Assembly (NCBI GenBank): GCA_903837355.1
Contig: CAILUI010000299.1
Coordinates: 1-36,203, forward strand
Length of the DNA: 36,203 bases
Direction of reading: 5' to 3'
DNA from: an uncultured Victivallales bacterium
GTDB lineage: Bacteria > Verrucomicrobiota > Lentisphaeria > Oligosphaerales > JAFGRS01
Part shown: positions 8,115 through 16,166 of the stretch, in pieces
Numbering within the stretch: the stretch's first letter is position 1
How the letters are laid out: each line of letters begins with the position of its first letter
Notes under the pieces: model-generated
The model's input: only the letters and a program-made list of their open reading frames with translations
Databases searched by the model: none
What the model was told of the DNA's origin: nothing
Made by a program: the position numbers and the translations under genes

Positions 8115-9884
8115 TTACACCACCGGTGTCAGCACCAACGCCGTGATGCGTACGGCCGCACCGGCCGCGTCCAGCGGCTGCAGGCTCAGGCGGCACGGGC
8201 CCGGCCCCGGCAGATCCAGTATGCCGACGCGGTAGGAACGGAAGCGCGGCAACTCCCCCCAGCCGAAGACGGCACGCCGGGCGCGCTCGCCGGTGTCGAG
8301 CAGCGGGAACACGACCGCCGTTCCGCCCACTTCGAGTCGCCACTCGGAATAGTCCCCAGCCTCGGGACAGGTGTATTCCACGTCGAGCACAAACGCCCCC
8401 GGCTCCACGGTCTGAAAGTCCCAGGCCGCGACACTCTCGCCGAGGCGCCAGCCGCCGAGGCACTCGGCGTGCTTCCAGTCGCCGAACTTCTCCATCCAAC
8501 TCACCGCCTGCAGGTCGCAGTGCTGCCGGTTGGCCACGCCGGCCTCCAGCGGGTTGCGACAGCCGTTGAGCACGTAGGCCGTACGGCTGGCATCGGCAGG
8601 ACCGGCCAGCTCCAGCGTGATGACCGGAATCAGGGTCCGCGGGCGCGCCAGTGGCAGACTGAGGACGACGGCGCCGGCCACCTCCTGCACCGCTAGCTCG
8701 CCGCCACCGGCCAGGCGCGCGCTCACCCCCTTCGACCGCAACCCGGGTACCACCAGGCGGCCGCTGTCAGGCCACTGGAAGACGTGCAGGAAAAGCCGGT
8801 TGCCGCGGGTGGTGCACTCGCCCCAGGGCAGCGGCCCGAACGGCGTCGGTCCGGCACCATGGATTGCCTCCGTGTGGGCATCGACCCACTGGCCGACCTC
8901 ACGCAGAATGCGCGCCGACAGCTCGGGGATGCGGCCGCTGCCGTCCGGACCGACGTTCAGCATGTAGGTCCCGCCGCGGCTGACCACCCGCACCAGGCGC
9001 TCGGCCACCTCACGCGGGCCCTTCCAGTTATGATCGTGGCGCGCATAGGCCCAGGTGTCGTTGTGCGTGTCCGGCGTCTCCCACAACCCGGGCCGTGGCA
9101 AACGCGGTATCTCCTGGTCGCCGAGGGTATCATAGTCGCCCAGGTCATTGCCGATACGGCTGTTGACCAGACAGTCGGGCTGCAGGCGATGGACCAACTC
9201 GACCAGCTCCTTCGACTCCGCGGGTGTGATCGGCCCCGGGGTGTCGAACCAGATGCCAGCCACGGGGCCGTAGTTCGTCAGCAGTTCCGCGATCTGCGGC
9301 ATGGCCTTGGTCCGCAGGTAGCGCTTGAAGTCCCGGCCCTCGGCCGGCCAGTCCCAGGAGTTGCCGACCCCGTCGGGCTCGTGCCAGTCGGCCGTCTGCG
9401 AGTAGTAGAACCCCAGACGCAGCCCCTCGGCCTGGCAGGCGTCGGCGAGCTCCCGCAGTGGGTCGCGTCGAAACGGCGTGGCCTCGACGATGTTGTAGGA
9501 ACTGACCGCCGACTTGAACAGGGCAAAGCCGTCGTGATGCTTGGCCGTGATCATGATGTGCCGCATGCCGGCCGCCTTGGCCAGACGCACCCACGCCAAT
9601 GCGTCAAAGCCGGTCGGATTGAAGCGCGCCGCCACCTGCTCGTACTCTGCCACCGGGATCTGGGCCCGGTTCATGATCCACTCGGCAATGCCGTGATAGC
9701 GCTTGCCCCGCCACTCCCCGGCCAACTCCGCGTACAGCCCCCAGTGAATGAACATGGCAAAGCGCGAGTCCTGGAGCCAGGCGCCGCGAGTGACCGGCCC
9801 TGCCTTGCCAGAACGTCCGCCCCACATCTCCGGCGACGTGCCGTCCATGGCCACCGTCACGCCCGCCTCCGTTACCTTGCCCAT
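8115..9884 (-). CDS. GH29 alpha-L-fucosidase, cytoplasmic
   Basis: This 589-residue enzyme should hydrolyse terminal alpha-L-fucosides with retention of configuration. Family GH29 signatures are plain: RFAMFIHWGLYAELAGEW, HIMITAKHHDGFALFKS, GLRLGFYYSQTADWHEPDG, and GPVAGIWFDTPG, in which Asp214 is the expected nucleophile. LVNSRIGNDLGDYDT and MLNVGPDGSGRIPE complete the barrel. Residues from about 400 form beta-sandwich material, including a possible extra sugar-binding module at the end. No signal peptide is seen, so it should act on imported oligosaccharides. The ATG at 9884 follows AGGAG at a 6-nt spacing. It is the first gene of the minus-strand run and faces the divergent control region. 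Confidence 0.92.
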   Translation of the reverse strand: MGKVTEAGVTVAMDGTSPEMWGGRSGKAGPVTRGAWLQDSRFAMFIHWGLYAELAGEWRGKRYHGIAEWIMNRAQIPVAEYEQVAARFNPTGFDALAWVRLAKAAGMRHIMITAKHHDGFALFKSAVSSYNIVEATPFRRDPLRELADACQAEGLRLGFYYSQTADWHEPDGVGNSWDWPAEGRDFKRYLRTKAMPQIAELLTNYGPVAGIWFDTPGPITPAESKELVELVHRLQPDCLVNSRIGNDLGDYDTLGDQEIPRLPRPGLWETPDTHNDTWAYARHDHNWKGPREVAERLVRVVSRGGTYMLNVGPDGSGRIPELSARILREVGQWVDAHTEAIHGAGPTPFGPLPWGECTTRGNRLFLHVFQWPDSGRLVVPGLRSKGVSARLAGGGELAVQEVAGAVVLSLPLARPRTLIPVITLELAGPADASRTAYVLNGCRNPLEAGVANRQHCDLQAVSWMEKFGDWKHAECLGGWRLGESVAAWDFQTVEPGAFVLDVEYTCPEAGDYSEWRLEVGGTAVVFPLLDTGERARRAVFGWGELPRFRSYRVGILDLPGPGPCRLSLQPLDAAGAAVRITALVLTPVV

Positions 9885-10031
9885 CGCTCACTCCTCATCG
9901 CTGCCGCCATCACGCGCCTTGCATCTGCCCGACTATAGCCCCGTCGCCAGCGCCGCGCCGCCCCGCGCCCGGTTCGGGGTGCATGACCAGATTGTCGGAA
10001 GGACGAAACCCGAGGGGAATTGCGCCTGCAG

Positions 10032-10069
10032 AGTGTATAGACGCCTACACTGACCATCGGTGTTGGTCA
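10032..10069. promoter_or_regulatory. Two adjacent operator-like dyads
   Basis: AGTGTA at 10032-10037 and TACACT at 10046-10051 are perfect inverted repeats spaced by 8 nt. Directly next to them TGACC at 10051-10055 and GGTCA at 10065-10069 form a second dyad. Their size and spacing suit dimeric repressor binding in a divergent promoter region. No regulator gene is nearby and binding is unproven. Confidence 0.35.
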
Positions 10070-10077
10070 CCGGCACG

Positions 10078-10171
10078 GTGAAAGCGTGAGAGCGTGATTG
10101 CGTGAGGGTTACGGCGCGTGTGCCGGCTGTCTGCCACGAATCCACGCCTTCACGTTCTCACGTGCTCACCC
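10078..10171. repeat. Inverted array of 8-nt repeats (TGANNNCG)
   Basis: The left arm, 10078-10108, holds three tandem 8-mers TGAAAGCG, TGAGAGCG and TGATTGCG and then TGAGGG. The right arm, 10143-10171, read on the opposite strand, holds TGAGCACG, TGAGAACG and TGAAGGCG. The arms pair at about 22 of 28 positions around a 34-nt centre. Period, symmetry and position in a non-coding gap suggest a small palindromic element or multi-site binding array. Confidence 0.55.
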
Positions 10172-10315
10172 GTAGCGGGAACCGCGATCTTGGAACAGCC
10201 CTGGCGTCAGCCGGTCAGCGGTGGACCGAGGCTGCCGCCCGGCTTAAGTTGGGGGCATCAGGCGTGACCCCGAGGGATCGAGCCGAAGGTGATGCACAAT
10301 GTGGAGTTTTCGAGT

Positions 10316-11407
10316 ATGGCCATCCGACACACCCTGGTCCTCGCCTCGCAGTTGCTGGTGCCCGTGGGCGCACTGCCGGCCGCGGAGGTCGCCGGGGCCA
10401 TGGACATCGGGCGCGCGACGCTGGACGCCTGGGCGGCGCCCTACCGCGGCTGGTATTACCACCCCGACCACGTCATCCCGGCCAAGCCGAACATCCCGGG
10501 GTACGAGGTCTTCCACAGCCCGGATGCGCCGTGCATCTACCAACTGCCCGGCCAGCCAGAGACGTGGTATCTGAGCTTCATCGCCTTCGATGGTCAGGGC
10601 TACAACTCGTTTGTCGCGCAGAGCACCGATCTGGTGCAGTGGACCCAGCCGCGCCTGGCGATGGGGTTCGGTCCGCCGAACGAGTTTGACCACGGTGGCT
10701 GCGTCATCGGCGCCTTCCTCTACGAGTCGTACGACGTGCAGGCGCCGCGCCTGCTCAAACAGCGTGACGGTAAGTACTGGACGCTCTATGGCTGCTACCC
10801 GCGCCAGGGCGGCTACGAGTTGCGTCCCGGCTACGAGGGCGTGGCCTGCAGTACCGACGGGCTGACCTGGCGGCGGGCGAAGGACACGCCGATCCAGTCC
10901 ATCCAGGACCCCGATTGCGGGATGTGGGAGAAGGACTGCATCTATCAGCCGTGGCTGGTCGAGGAGCACGGGCGCTTCTTCAACTTCTACAACGCGGCCA
11001 ACGCCGGCACCGAACAGACCGGCTTGGCCTTCTCCACCGATCTGCTGAACTGGATGCGCTATCCCGCCAACCCGGTCATCCGTAACCGCGAGGGCGGCTA
11101 CGACGCGCAGTTCGCTTCCGACCCCAAGGTCTTCCGGGATGGTGATCATTGGACCATGCTCTACTTCGGCGTGGGGCAGGGCGGGGCCCATATCATGGCC
11201 GCCTTCTCGCGCGACCTGGTGCACTGGACGGCCCACCCGGAACCGCTCTACAAGGCCGGTGGGAATCCGAGCGGGCTGGACTCGCAGTACGCCCACAAGA
11301 TCGCGCTGGTCTACCTGCCGAAGAGTGCTACCTTCTACCTCTACTACTGTGCGTGTGGCAGCAGCGGCCGCGGGATCGGGTTGATCACCAGCAAGCCGCT
11401 GCCCTAG
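10316..11407 (+). CDS. Secreted GH43/GH130-like five-bladed propeller glycosidase
   Basis: This 363-residue protein starts with a Sec signal peptide (MAIRHTLVLASQ, cleavage near ALPAAEVAG). The mature part shows blade motifs YHPDHVIPAKPNIPG, GQGYNSFVAQSTDLVQW, DPDCGMWEKDCIYQPWLVEE, GLAFSTDLLNWMRYPANPVI and DPKVFRDGDHWTMLYFGVG. The repeated S-x-D-L-x-x-W pattern is typical of GH43/GH130-type propellers. The family within that fold and its substrate are not readable. I chose ATG 10316 because GGAG lies 9 nt upstream and the signal peptide begins there; an in-frame GTG at 10289 is possible. It opens the plus-strand run and is followed by the first copy of the 159-bp repeat. Confidence 0.7.
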   Translation: MAIRHTLVLASQLLVPVGALPAAEVAGAMDIGRATLDAWAAPYRGWYYHPDHVIPAKPNIPGYEVFHSPDAPCIYQLPGQPETWYLSFIAFDGQGYNSFVAQSTDLVQWTQPRLAMGFGPPNEFDHGGCVIGAFLYESYDVQAPRLLKQRDGKYWTLYGCYPRQGGYELRPGYEGVACSTDGLTWRRAKDTPIQSIQDPDCGMWEKDCIYQPWLVEEHGRFFNFYNAANAGTEQTGLAFSTDLLNWMRYPANPVIRNREGGYDAQFASDPKVFRDGDHWTMLYFGVGQGGAHIMAAFSRDLVHWTAHPEPLYKAGGNPSGLDSQYAHKIALVYLPKSATFYLYYCACGSSGRGIGLITSKPLP

Positions 11408-11451
11408 CCGGAATGGGTTGCGGGCGGGTTGCGGGGGAAAGGCAGACACAA

Positions 11452-11610
11452 GCGTCCCACCGGACGCCAAGGCTGTTAGGTACTCAGGCTGTAGGCTGTT
11501 AGGCCTTACTTCGGTGCATGTTGCGTCTCCGGATTCGGGTCCGGTGTTGTAACCCAATAGCCTACAGCCTAAACCGCTCCAGCCTCTGAGTATTCCATGG
11601 GACAGGCGTG
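11452..11610. repeat. 159-bp structured intergenic repeat, copy 1
   Basis: This element is about 89% identical (18 mismatches counted, no gaps) to 16167-16325. It opens with a perfect 6-bp hairpin (GCGTCC/GGACGC, 11452-11467). Long imperfect inverted arms built from a 7-nt unit AGGCTGT lie at 11470-11503 and 11553-11585, and it ends with a conserved CCATGGGAC segment. It lies wholly between genes and stops 14 nt before the start codon of the binding-protein/permease fusion, so it forms part of that gene's leader. Confidence 0.8.
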
Positions 11611-11624
11611 AAAGGCAGAGCAGG

Positions 11625-14297
11625 ATGACGCACGGCTACCGTCCGTACACGGCCCGCCTGGCCTGGTTGGCCATGGTCGTGGTGCTGGCAGCAGTTCCGG
11701 TGTTGGCAGCGGGGACGGTGGCCCCGCCGACCGCGCCGGCGTCGCGTGAGTTGCGCGTCTGGGTGATCTGGCCCGACCGCGGTCGCGATGCCGCCTTCCG
11801 CAAGTTCGAGCAGGAGTATCCGGGTTGGCGCGTCGTCTGTGCCTACTCCAGCGGCTCCATGGGCCCCGGTCAGCAGAAGTTGATGACGGCGGTGGCCGGC
11901 GGCGACCCGCCCGATGTGCTGGTCTTCGACCGTTTCTGCGTCGGCGAGTGGGTCACCCGGGGCACGTTGCGGCCGCAGGATGACCTGGTGGCCGGCAGCG
12001 CCGGCCTGGAGGCCGCGGCGGATGAGGTCCTGGCCGCGGTCCAGGCCGCGGATCCTGCCGCCGCCCGCGGCGCTCTGAACCGGTTGCGCCGACTGCAGAT
12101 CCCCTTTGCCGGCGGCCGGCTCGATCTGGCCGCCGCGGCGCTCGAAGCGCAACTGGGTGGCGGCGGTCACGAACTCGGTTCGCGACCGGGGTCGGGTACT
12201 GGCACCCCCGACCTACCTGATCGGTCTGCGGCCGGTACCGCCGAGCTCCTTGCCGCCGCCACCGTCCTGCGCGATCTCTGCGACGGCATCCATGAGGCCG
12301 AGTACTACCCCGCCTGCTGGCAGGAGGGCAGTTGGAACAACACCATCTACACCGTGCCGATGAACACGGACAGCCGGGCCCTGTACTACAATGAGGACCT
12401 GCTGATCCGGGCCGGTTACGTCGATGACCGCGGCCGCGCCCGCCCACCGCGGGACTGGGACGAACTGCAGGAGTACGCCATCAAGCTGACGGAGCGCGAT
12501 GCGCAGGGCAATATTCAGGTGCTGGGGTTCGCGCCGAACTACGGCAACAGTTGGCTCTACCTCTACGGCTGGCAGAACGGCGGTACCTTCATGAGTGCCG
12601 ATGGCCGCACCTGCACCCTGGCCGAGCCGCCGATCGTCGAGGCCCTGCGTTACATCACCGGCGTCTACGATGCGCTCGGCGGAGTGGAGAAGGTCGACGT
12701 CTTCCAGAGCCGGGCCTCTACCACCATCGGCGACCCCTTCATCAAAGGGCAGCTCGCCATGGCCATCAACGTCGACCAGTGGCTCAACGGCATCAGCGAC
12801 TACGGGCCGAACCTGCGCTTCGGCGTGACCATCGCGCCGCCGCCCAAGGGCAAACCGGGCATCACCTGGTCGGGCGGTTTCTCCTGGGCCATCCCGGTGG
12901 GGGCACGCCACGTCGAGGCCGCCAGCGAGTTCATCCGCTTCATGAGTTCGCAGCGCATCTGGCTCTATCAGGTCGAGGTCAACGCGCGCTTTGCCGAGAG
13001 CCGCGGCCGGGCCTACGTGCCGATCATGTCGCCGATTCCGGCGATCAACGACCTGGTGAACATGCGTTTCGTGGCCAACAACTCCAACCTGCCGCGCTGT
13101 GTGCGCGAGACCTACCCGCTGTTCAGCGACATCATGCGGGTCTCCTTGTACCGTCCCGCCACCCCGGTCGGGCAACTGCTCTGGGACGAGCACGCGCGGG
13201 CGACCGACAAGGCCCTGCGGCATACCTACGCGCCGCAGGAAGCCCTGGAACGCGGCCAGGCCGCCGTGCAGCGCCAACTCGACGCCACCTACCGGGAAGC
13301 GCCGCGGTTGCGGGTGAACTGGACCGGCCTGGCCGTGGGGCTCGCGGTCGCGGCGCTGGTGGCGGTGTGGATCACGGTTCGGCGCGGGCTCTGGGTCGGG
13401 CTGGGGGCCCAGTTGCGCCGTTCCGAGAGTCGGGCCGGCTACCTGTTTGCCTCGCCCTGGTTGCTCGGCTTCACGGCCTTCACCGCCGGGCCGATCCTGG
13501 TGTCGCTGGTCTACAGCTTCTGCCGTTACAATGTGCTCGAGCCCGCCGTCTGGGTCGGCCTCGAGAACTATCGGCGGCTGCTCTTCCACGATCCGCTGTT
13601 CTGGCGGGCGCTGGCCAACACCGCCTACATGCTGCTGGGGTTGCCGCTGGGCATGGCGGCCGGCCTGGCCATCGCCCTGCTGCTCAACACCCGCGTCCGC
13701 GGCCTGAAGATCTATCGCACTATCTTCTACCTGCCGGCCATTGTCCCGGTGGTGGCCAGCTCGCTGCTCTGGCTGTGGGTGCTGAATCCCACCAACGGCC
13801 TGATCAACTCGCTGCTGCGTCTGACTGGGGTCGACCAGCCGCCGCTGTGGCTGCATTCGGCCTCGTGGTTCCTCGGCTCCAAGGCGGCCATCCTGCTGAT
13901 GGGGCTCTGGGGTGCCGGCGGCGGCATGATCATCTGGCTGGCTGGTCTGAAGGGCATCCCGGGCCACCTCTACGAGGCCGCCGAGATGGATGGGGCCGGT
14001 CCGGTCCGCTGCTTCTGGCACATCACCCTGCCCATGCTCTCGCCCTACATCTTCTTCAACCTGGTGATGGGGGTCATCGGCACGATGCAGGTCTTCAGTC
14101 AGGCCTTCATCATGACCGGCGGCGGGCCGGACGACTCAACCCTGTTCTACGCCTTCTATCTGTTCAACCACGCCTTCAGCTACTTCAACATGGGCTACGC
14201 CTCGGCCATGGCCTGGCTGTTGTTCATCGTGGTCATTCTGCTGACCGTGCTGCAGACGTGGGTCTCGAAGCGTTGGGTCTACTACGAACACGAGTGA
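11625..14297 (+). CDS. Sugar ABC transporter: solute-binding protein fused to MalF/UgpA-type permease
   Basis: This 890-residue protein joins two normally separate subunits. Residues 1-30 are a signal peptide. Residues about 40-550 are a family 1 (MalE-like) binding protein, with KLMTAVAGGDPPDVLVFD, IYTVPMNTDSRALYYNEDLL and FSWAIPVGARHVEAASEFI. A linking membrane segment at about 566-585 is followed by a cytoplasmic arginine-rich stretch. A MalF/UgpA permease from about 603 ends with the EAA loop EAAEMDGAGP at 784 and WHITLPMLSP. Residues about 122-222 are an Ala/Gly-rich insertion not usual in binding proteins. The domain would be tethered outside the membrane, next to its pore. The next permease gene begins 7 nt after the stop. 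The ATP-binding subunit is not in the window. AAAGG precedes the ATG at a 9-nt spacing. Confidence 0.88.
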   Translation: MTHGYRPYTARLAWLAMVVVLAAVPVLAAGTVAPPTAPASRELRVWVIWPDRGRDAAFRKFEQEYPGWRVVCAYSSGSMGPGQQKLMTAVAGGDPPDVLVFDRFCVGEWVTRGTLRPQDDLVAGSAGLEAAADEVLAAVQAADPAAARGALNRLRRLQIPFAGGRLDLAAAALEAQLGGGGHELGSRPGSGTGTPDLPDRSAAGTAELLAAATVLRDLCDGIHEAEYYPACWQEGSWNNTIYTVPMNTDSRALYYNEDLLIRAGYVDDRGRARPPRDWDELQEYAIKLTERDAQGNIQVLGFAPNYGNSWLYLYGWQNGGTFMSADGRTCTLAEPPIVEALRYITGVYDALGGVEKVDVFQSRASTTIGDPFIKGQLAMAINVDQWLNGISDYGPNLRFGVTIAPPPKGKPGITWSGGFSWAIPVGARHVEAASEFIRFMSSQRIWLYQVEVNARFAESRGRAYVPIMSPIPAINDLVNMRFVANNSNLPRCVRETYPLFSDIMRVSLYRPATPVGQLLWDEHARATDKALRHTYAPQEALERGQAAVQRQLDATYREAPRLRVNWTGLAVGLAVAALVAVWITVRRGLWVGLGAQLRRSESRAGYLFASPWLLGFTAFTAGPILVSLVYSFCRYNVLEPAVWVGLENYRRLLFHDPLFWRALANTAYMLLGLPLGMAAGLAIALLLNTRVRGLKIYRTIFYLPAIVPVVASSLLWLWVLNPTNGLINSLLRLTGVDQPPLWLHSASWFLGSKAAILLMGLWGAGGGMIIWLAGLKGIPGHLYEAAEMDGAGPVRCFWHITLPMLSPYIFFNLVMGVIGTMQVFSQAFIMTGGGPDDSTLFYAFYLFNHAFSYFNMGYASAMAWLLFIVVILLTVLQTWVSKRWVYYEHE

Positions 14298-14303
14298 GAA
14301 CCG

Positions 14304-16160
14304 ATGAGACTGGTGGCCGTGTTTCTGGTGGTGCTGGCCGAGTTGGTGTTTGTCACCGCGGCTGCGACCGTGCTCATTTGCGGGCGCCTGGATCTGGGCC
14401 CGGGCTTCTTCATCTACAGCGGTGGCGTGTTGCTGGCGCTGGCCCTGGCTACGGCGGTGGCGCTGCCGCCGCGCTGGGCCGGGCGTCTGGCCACGCACGG
14501 CGCGCTGATCTGTGGCGCCATTCTCTTCGTGTTCCCGTTTGTCTGGCTGGTCGGCACCAGTTTCAAGTACACCGAGGAACTCGGGATCTACCCGCCGCGC
14601 TGGGTCCCGAGTGTGCCCCCGGCCGTCCGCCAGTCGCCCTACGTCACCACCGAGACCTGCAAGCCGGTGGCGCCGCCGCGCCGGCTGTCGCCCGAGCGCT
14701 GGCTGAGCCTGCGCCCACGACTGGAGCAGGCCTTCTGGGAGAAGGCCCGTCCCCTGCTCGGAGCGCTGTTGACGCCGGAACTGGATGCCGCCGCCACCCG
14801 CGCGGCGCTGTTCGAGGGACTTTGGGAGAACCTGGCTCCGAGCCTGCCCGACCGCGCCTGGGAGGGCACCGACGAGGCCATCTGCAACACCCTCCTGGCC
14901 AAACTCGACGCCGAGCGCCTCGATGATGTCTGGCTCGCGGTGCACCGTGGCGTGGCCCTGCGCCGGCCGTCTCTGACCGACACCGAACGCCATGAGCTCG
15001 TGCTGCCCCCGGCGGCGGACTCCGAACCCGACCTCGGCTGGCGGGCTGGTAATGCGGCGGTGCGGCTGCGTACCCAGCCGGGCAGCCTGACCACCGAGAC
15101 CCGCCCGGTCTGCGAAGTCCGCTACGACCTGGCAGACTCGGCGGCGGCGGTGGTCACCGGCGAGTTCCCTCTGCCCGTGCCGGCAGAACAGCTCCTAAGT
15201 GTCACCGTGCCCCTGCGCCAGGACCGTTCGTGGCACCGGCTGCATGTCACTCTCGAGGTAGCCGGGCAGCGCTACGAGAACAGCGAGGCCGTCTACCTCG
15301 GCGCCTACCGGTGGGGGGAGTTGACCCTCAAAATCCGTGAACGCGACGCCTCCGATGAGCGCCGGCTCGGGGTCTGGTTCCTGCGCCGCGTCGAGGGCCA
15401 GGCCGTCACCGGACTGCCCGCGGACCACTTCCGGCTGACCCTCGCCGTCGAGCGCGCGCCCCGCTTTGTGGCTGGCTGGCGCAAGTACACGCAGAGCTAC
15501 CGCAATGCCTGGTACGCCGACGAGCACTGGCCGCGCTACCTGCTCAACTCGCTGTTCCTGGTGGTACTCACCGTCGTCGGCCAGATCCTGAGTTGCTCGA
15601 TGGTGGCCTACGCCTTTGCCCGCCTGCGCTGGCCGGGCCGCGACGCGCTGTTTATGATCCTGCTCGGCACCATGATGCTGCCCGGGCAGGTGACCATGAT
15701 CCCGGTCTTCCTCATCTTCCGGAGCCTGGGCTGGTACAACACGCTCAAGCCCCTGTGGGTGCCCGCCTTCCTCTCCTCCGCCTTCTTCGTCTTCATGCTG
15801 CGCCAGTTCATGCGCGCCATCCCGGCGACGCTCGAGGAGGCGGCCCGCATCGACGGCTGCAGCTTCTTCGGCACCTACTGGCGCATCATCCTGCCCCTGC
15901 AGAAGCCCGCCTTGGCCGCGGTCGGCATCTTCACCTTCATGGGCACCTGGAACGAGTTCATGGGCGCCCTGATCTTCGTCAACGACCAGCGCCTCTACCC
16001 GCTGGCCCTGGGGCTGTTCAACTTCCGCGCCCAGTACGGAGGCGACTACGGCATGATGATGGCCGCCTCGACGCTGATGGTCCTGCCGGTCGTCGCCCTC
16101 TTCTTCCTCTGCCAACGCTATTTCATCGAGGGCGTGACCCTGACCGGCATGCAGAACTAG
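14304..16160 (+). CDS. MalG/UgpE-type sugar ABC permease with ~300-aa extracytoplasmic insertion
   Basis: This 618-residue protein is about twice the usual length of a MalG/UgpE permease. Three hydrophobic segments lie at about 5-27, 37-55 and 66-88; the third carries the family's FPFVWLVGTSF. The core resumes at about residue 411 with RYLLNSLFLVVLTVVGQ and contains the EAA loop EEAARIDGCSFFGTYWRIILP near 510. The end, RYFIEGVTLTGMQN, is typical. The region from about 105 to 386, on the extracytoplasmic side, is an insertion. Its first half is helical and charged; its second half looks like beta-sandwich (HRLHVTLEVAGQRYENSE, WGELTLKIRERD). I do not recognise the insertion. It should pair with the fused permease encoded 7 nt upstream. 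Confidence 0.85.
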   Translation: MRLVAVFLVVLAELVFVTAAATVLICGRLDLGPGFFIYSGGVLLALALATAVALPPRWAGRLATHGALICGAILFVFPFVWLVGTSFKYTEELGIYPPRWVPSVPPAVRQSPYVTTETCKPVAPPRRLSPERWLSLRPRLEQAFWEKARPLLGALLTPELDAAATRAALFEGLWENLAPSLPDRAWEGTDEAICNTLLAKLDAERLDDVWLAVHRGVALRRPSLTDTERHELVLPPAADSEPDLGWRAGNAAVRLRTQPGSLTTETRPVCEVRYDLADSAAAVVTGEFPLPVPAEQLLSVTVPLRQDRSWHRLHVTLEVAGQRYENSEAVYLGAYRWGELTLKIRERDASDERRLGVWFLRRVEGQAVTGLPADHFRLTLAVERAPRFVAGWRKYTQSYRNAWYADEHWPRYLLNSLFLVVLTVVGQILSCSMVAYAFARLRWPGRDALFMILLGTMMLPGQVTMIPVFLIFRSLGWYNTLKPLWVPAFLSSAFFVFMLRQFMRAIPATLEEAARIDGCSFFGTYWRIILPLQKPALAAVGIFTFMGTWNEFMGALIFVNDQRLYPLALGLFNFRAQYGGDYGMMMAASTLMVLPVVALFFLCQRYFIEGVTLTGMQN

Positions 16161-16166
16161 AGACAG

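Larger units (their letters stand above)
9885..10315. promoter_or_regulatory. Divergent control region between the two main gene runs
   Basis: This 431-nt gap separates the fucosidase start (minus) from the propeller gene start (plus), so it should hold promoters for both runs. No convincing sigma-70 box pair was found. It contains two adjacent dyads at 10032-10069 and an inverted array of 8-mers at 10078-10171, described separately. A TAAGTTGGGGGCAT motif at 10245-10258 differs by one G from a motif in the REP-like palindrome at 34735-34749. Confidence 0.5.

Noticed and set aside
11452..11610. Possible CRISPR array because of repeated AGGCTGT units
   Set aside because: The units are only 7 nt, unevenly spaced and arranged as inverted arms. 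There are no unique spacers of constant length and no cas genes.
12213..14021. 602-codon minus-strand frame opposite the transporter fusion
   Set aside because: It overlaps the binding-protein and permease coding sequence and gives a Gln/Arg/His-rich peptide with no family signature.
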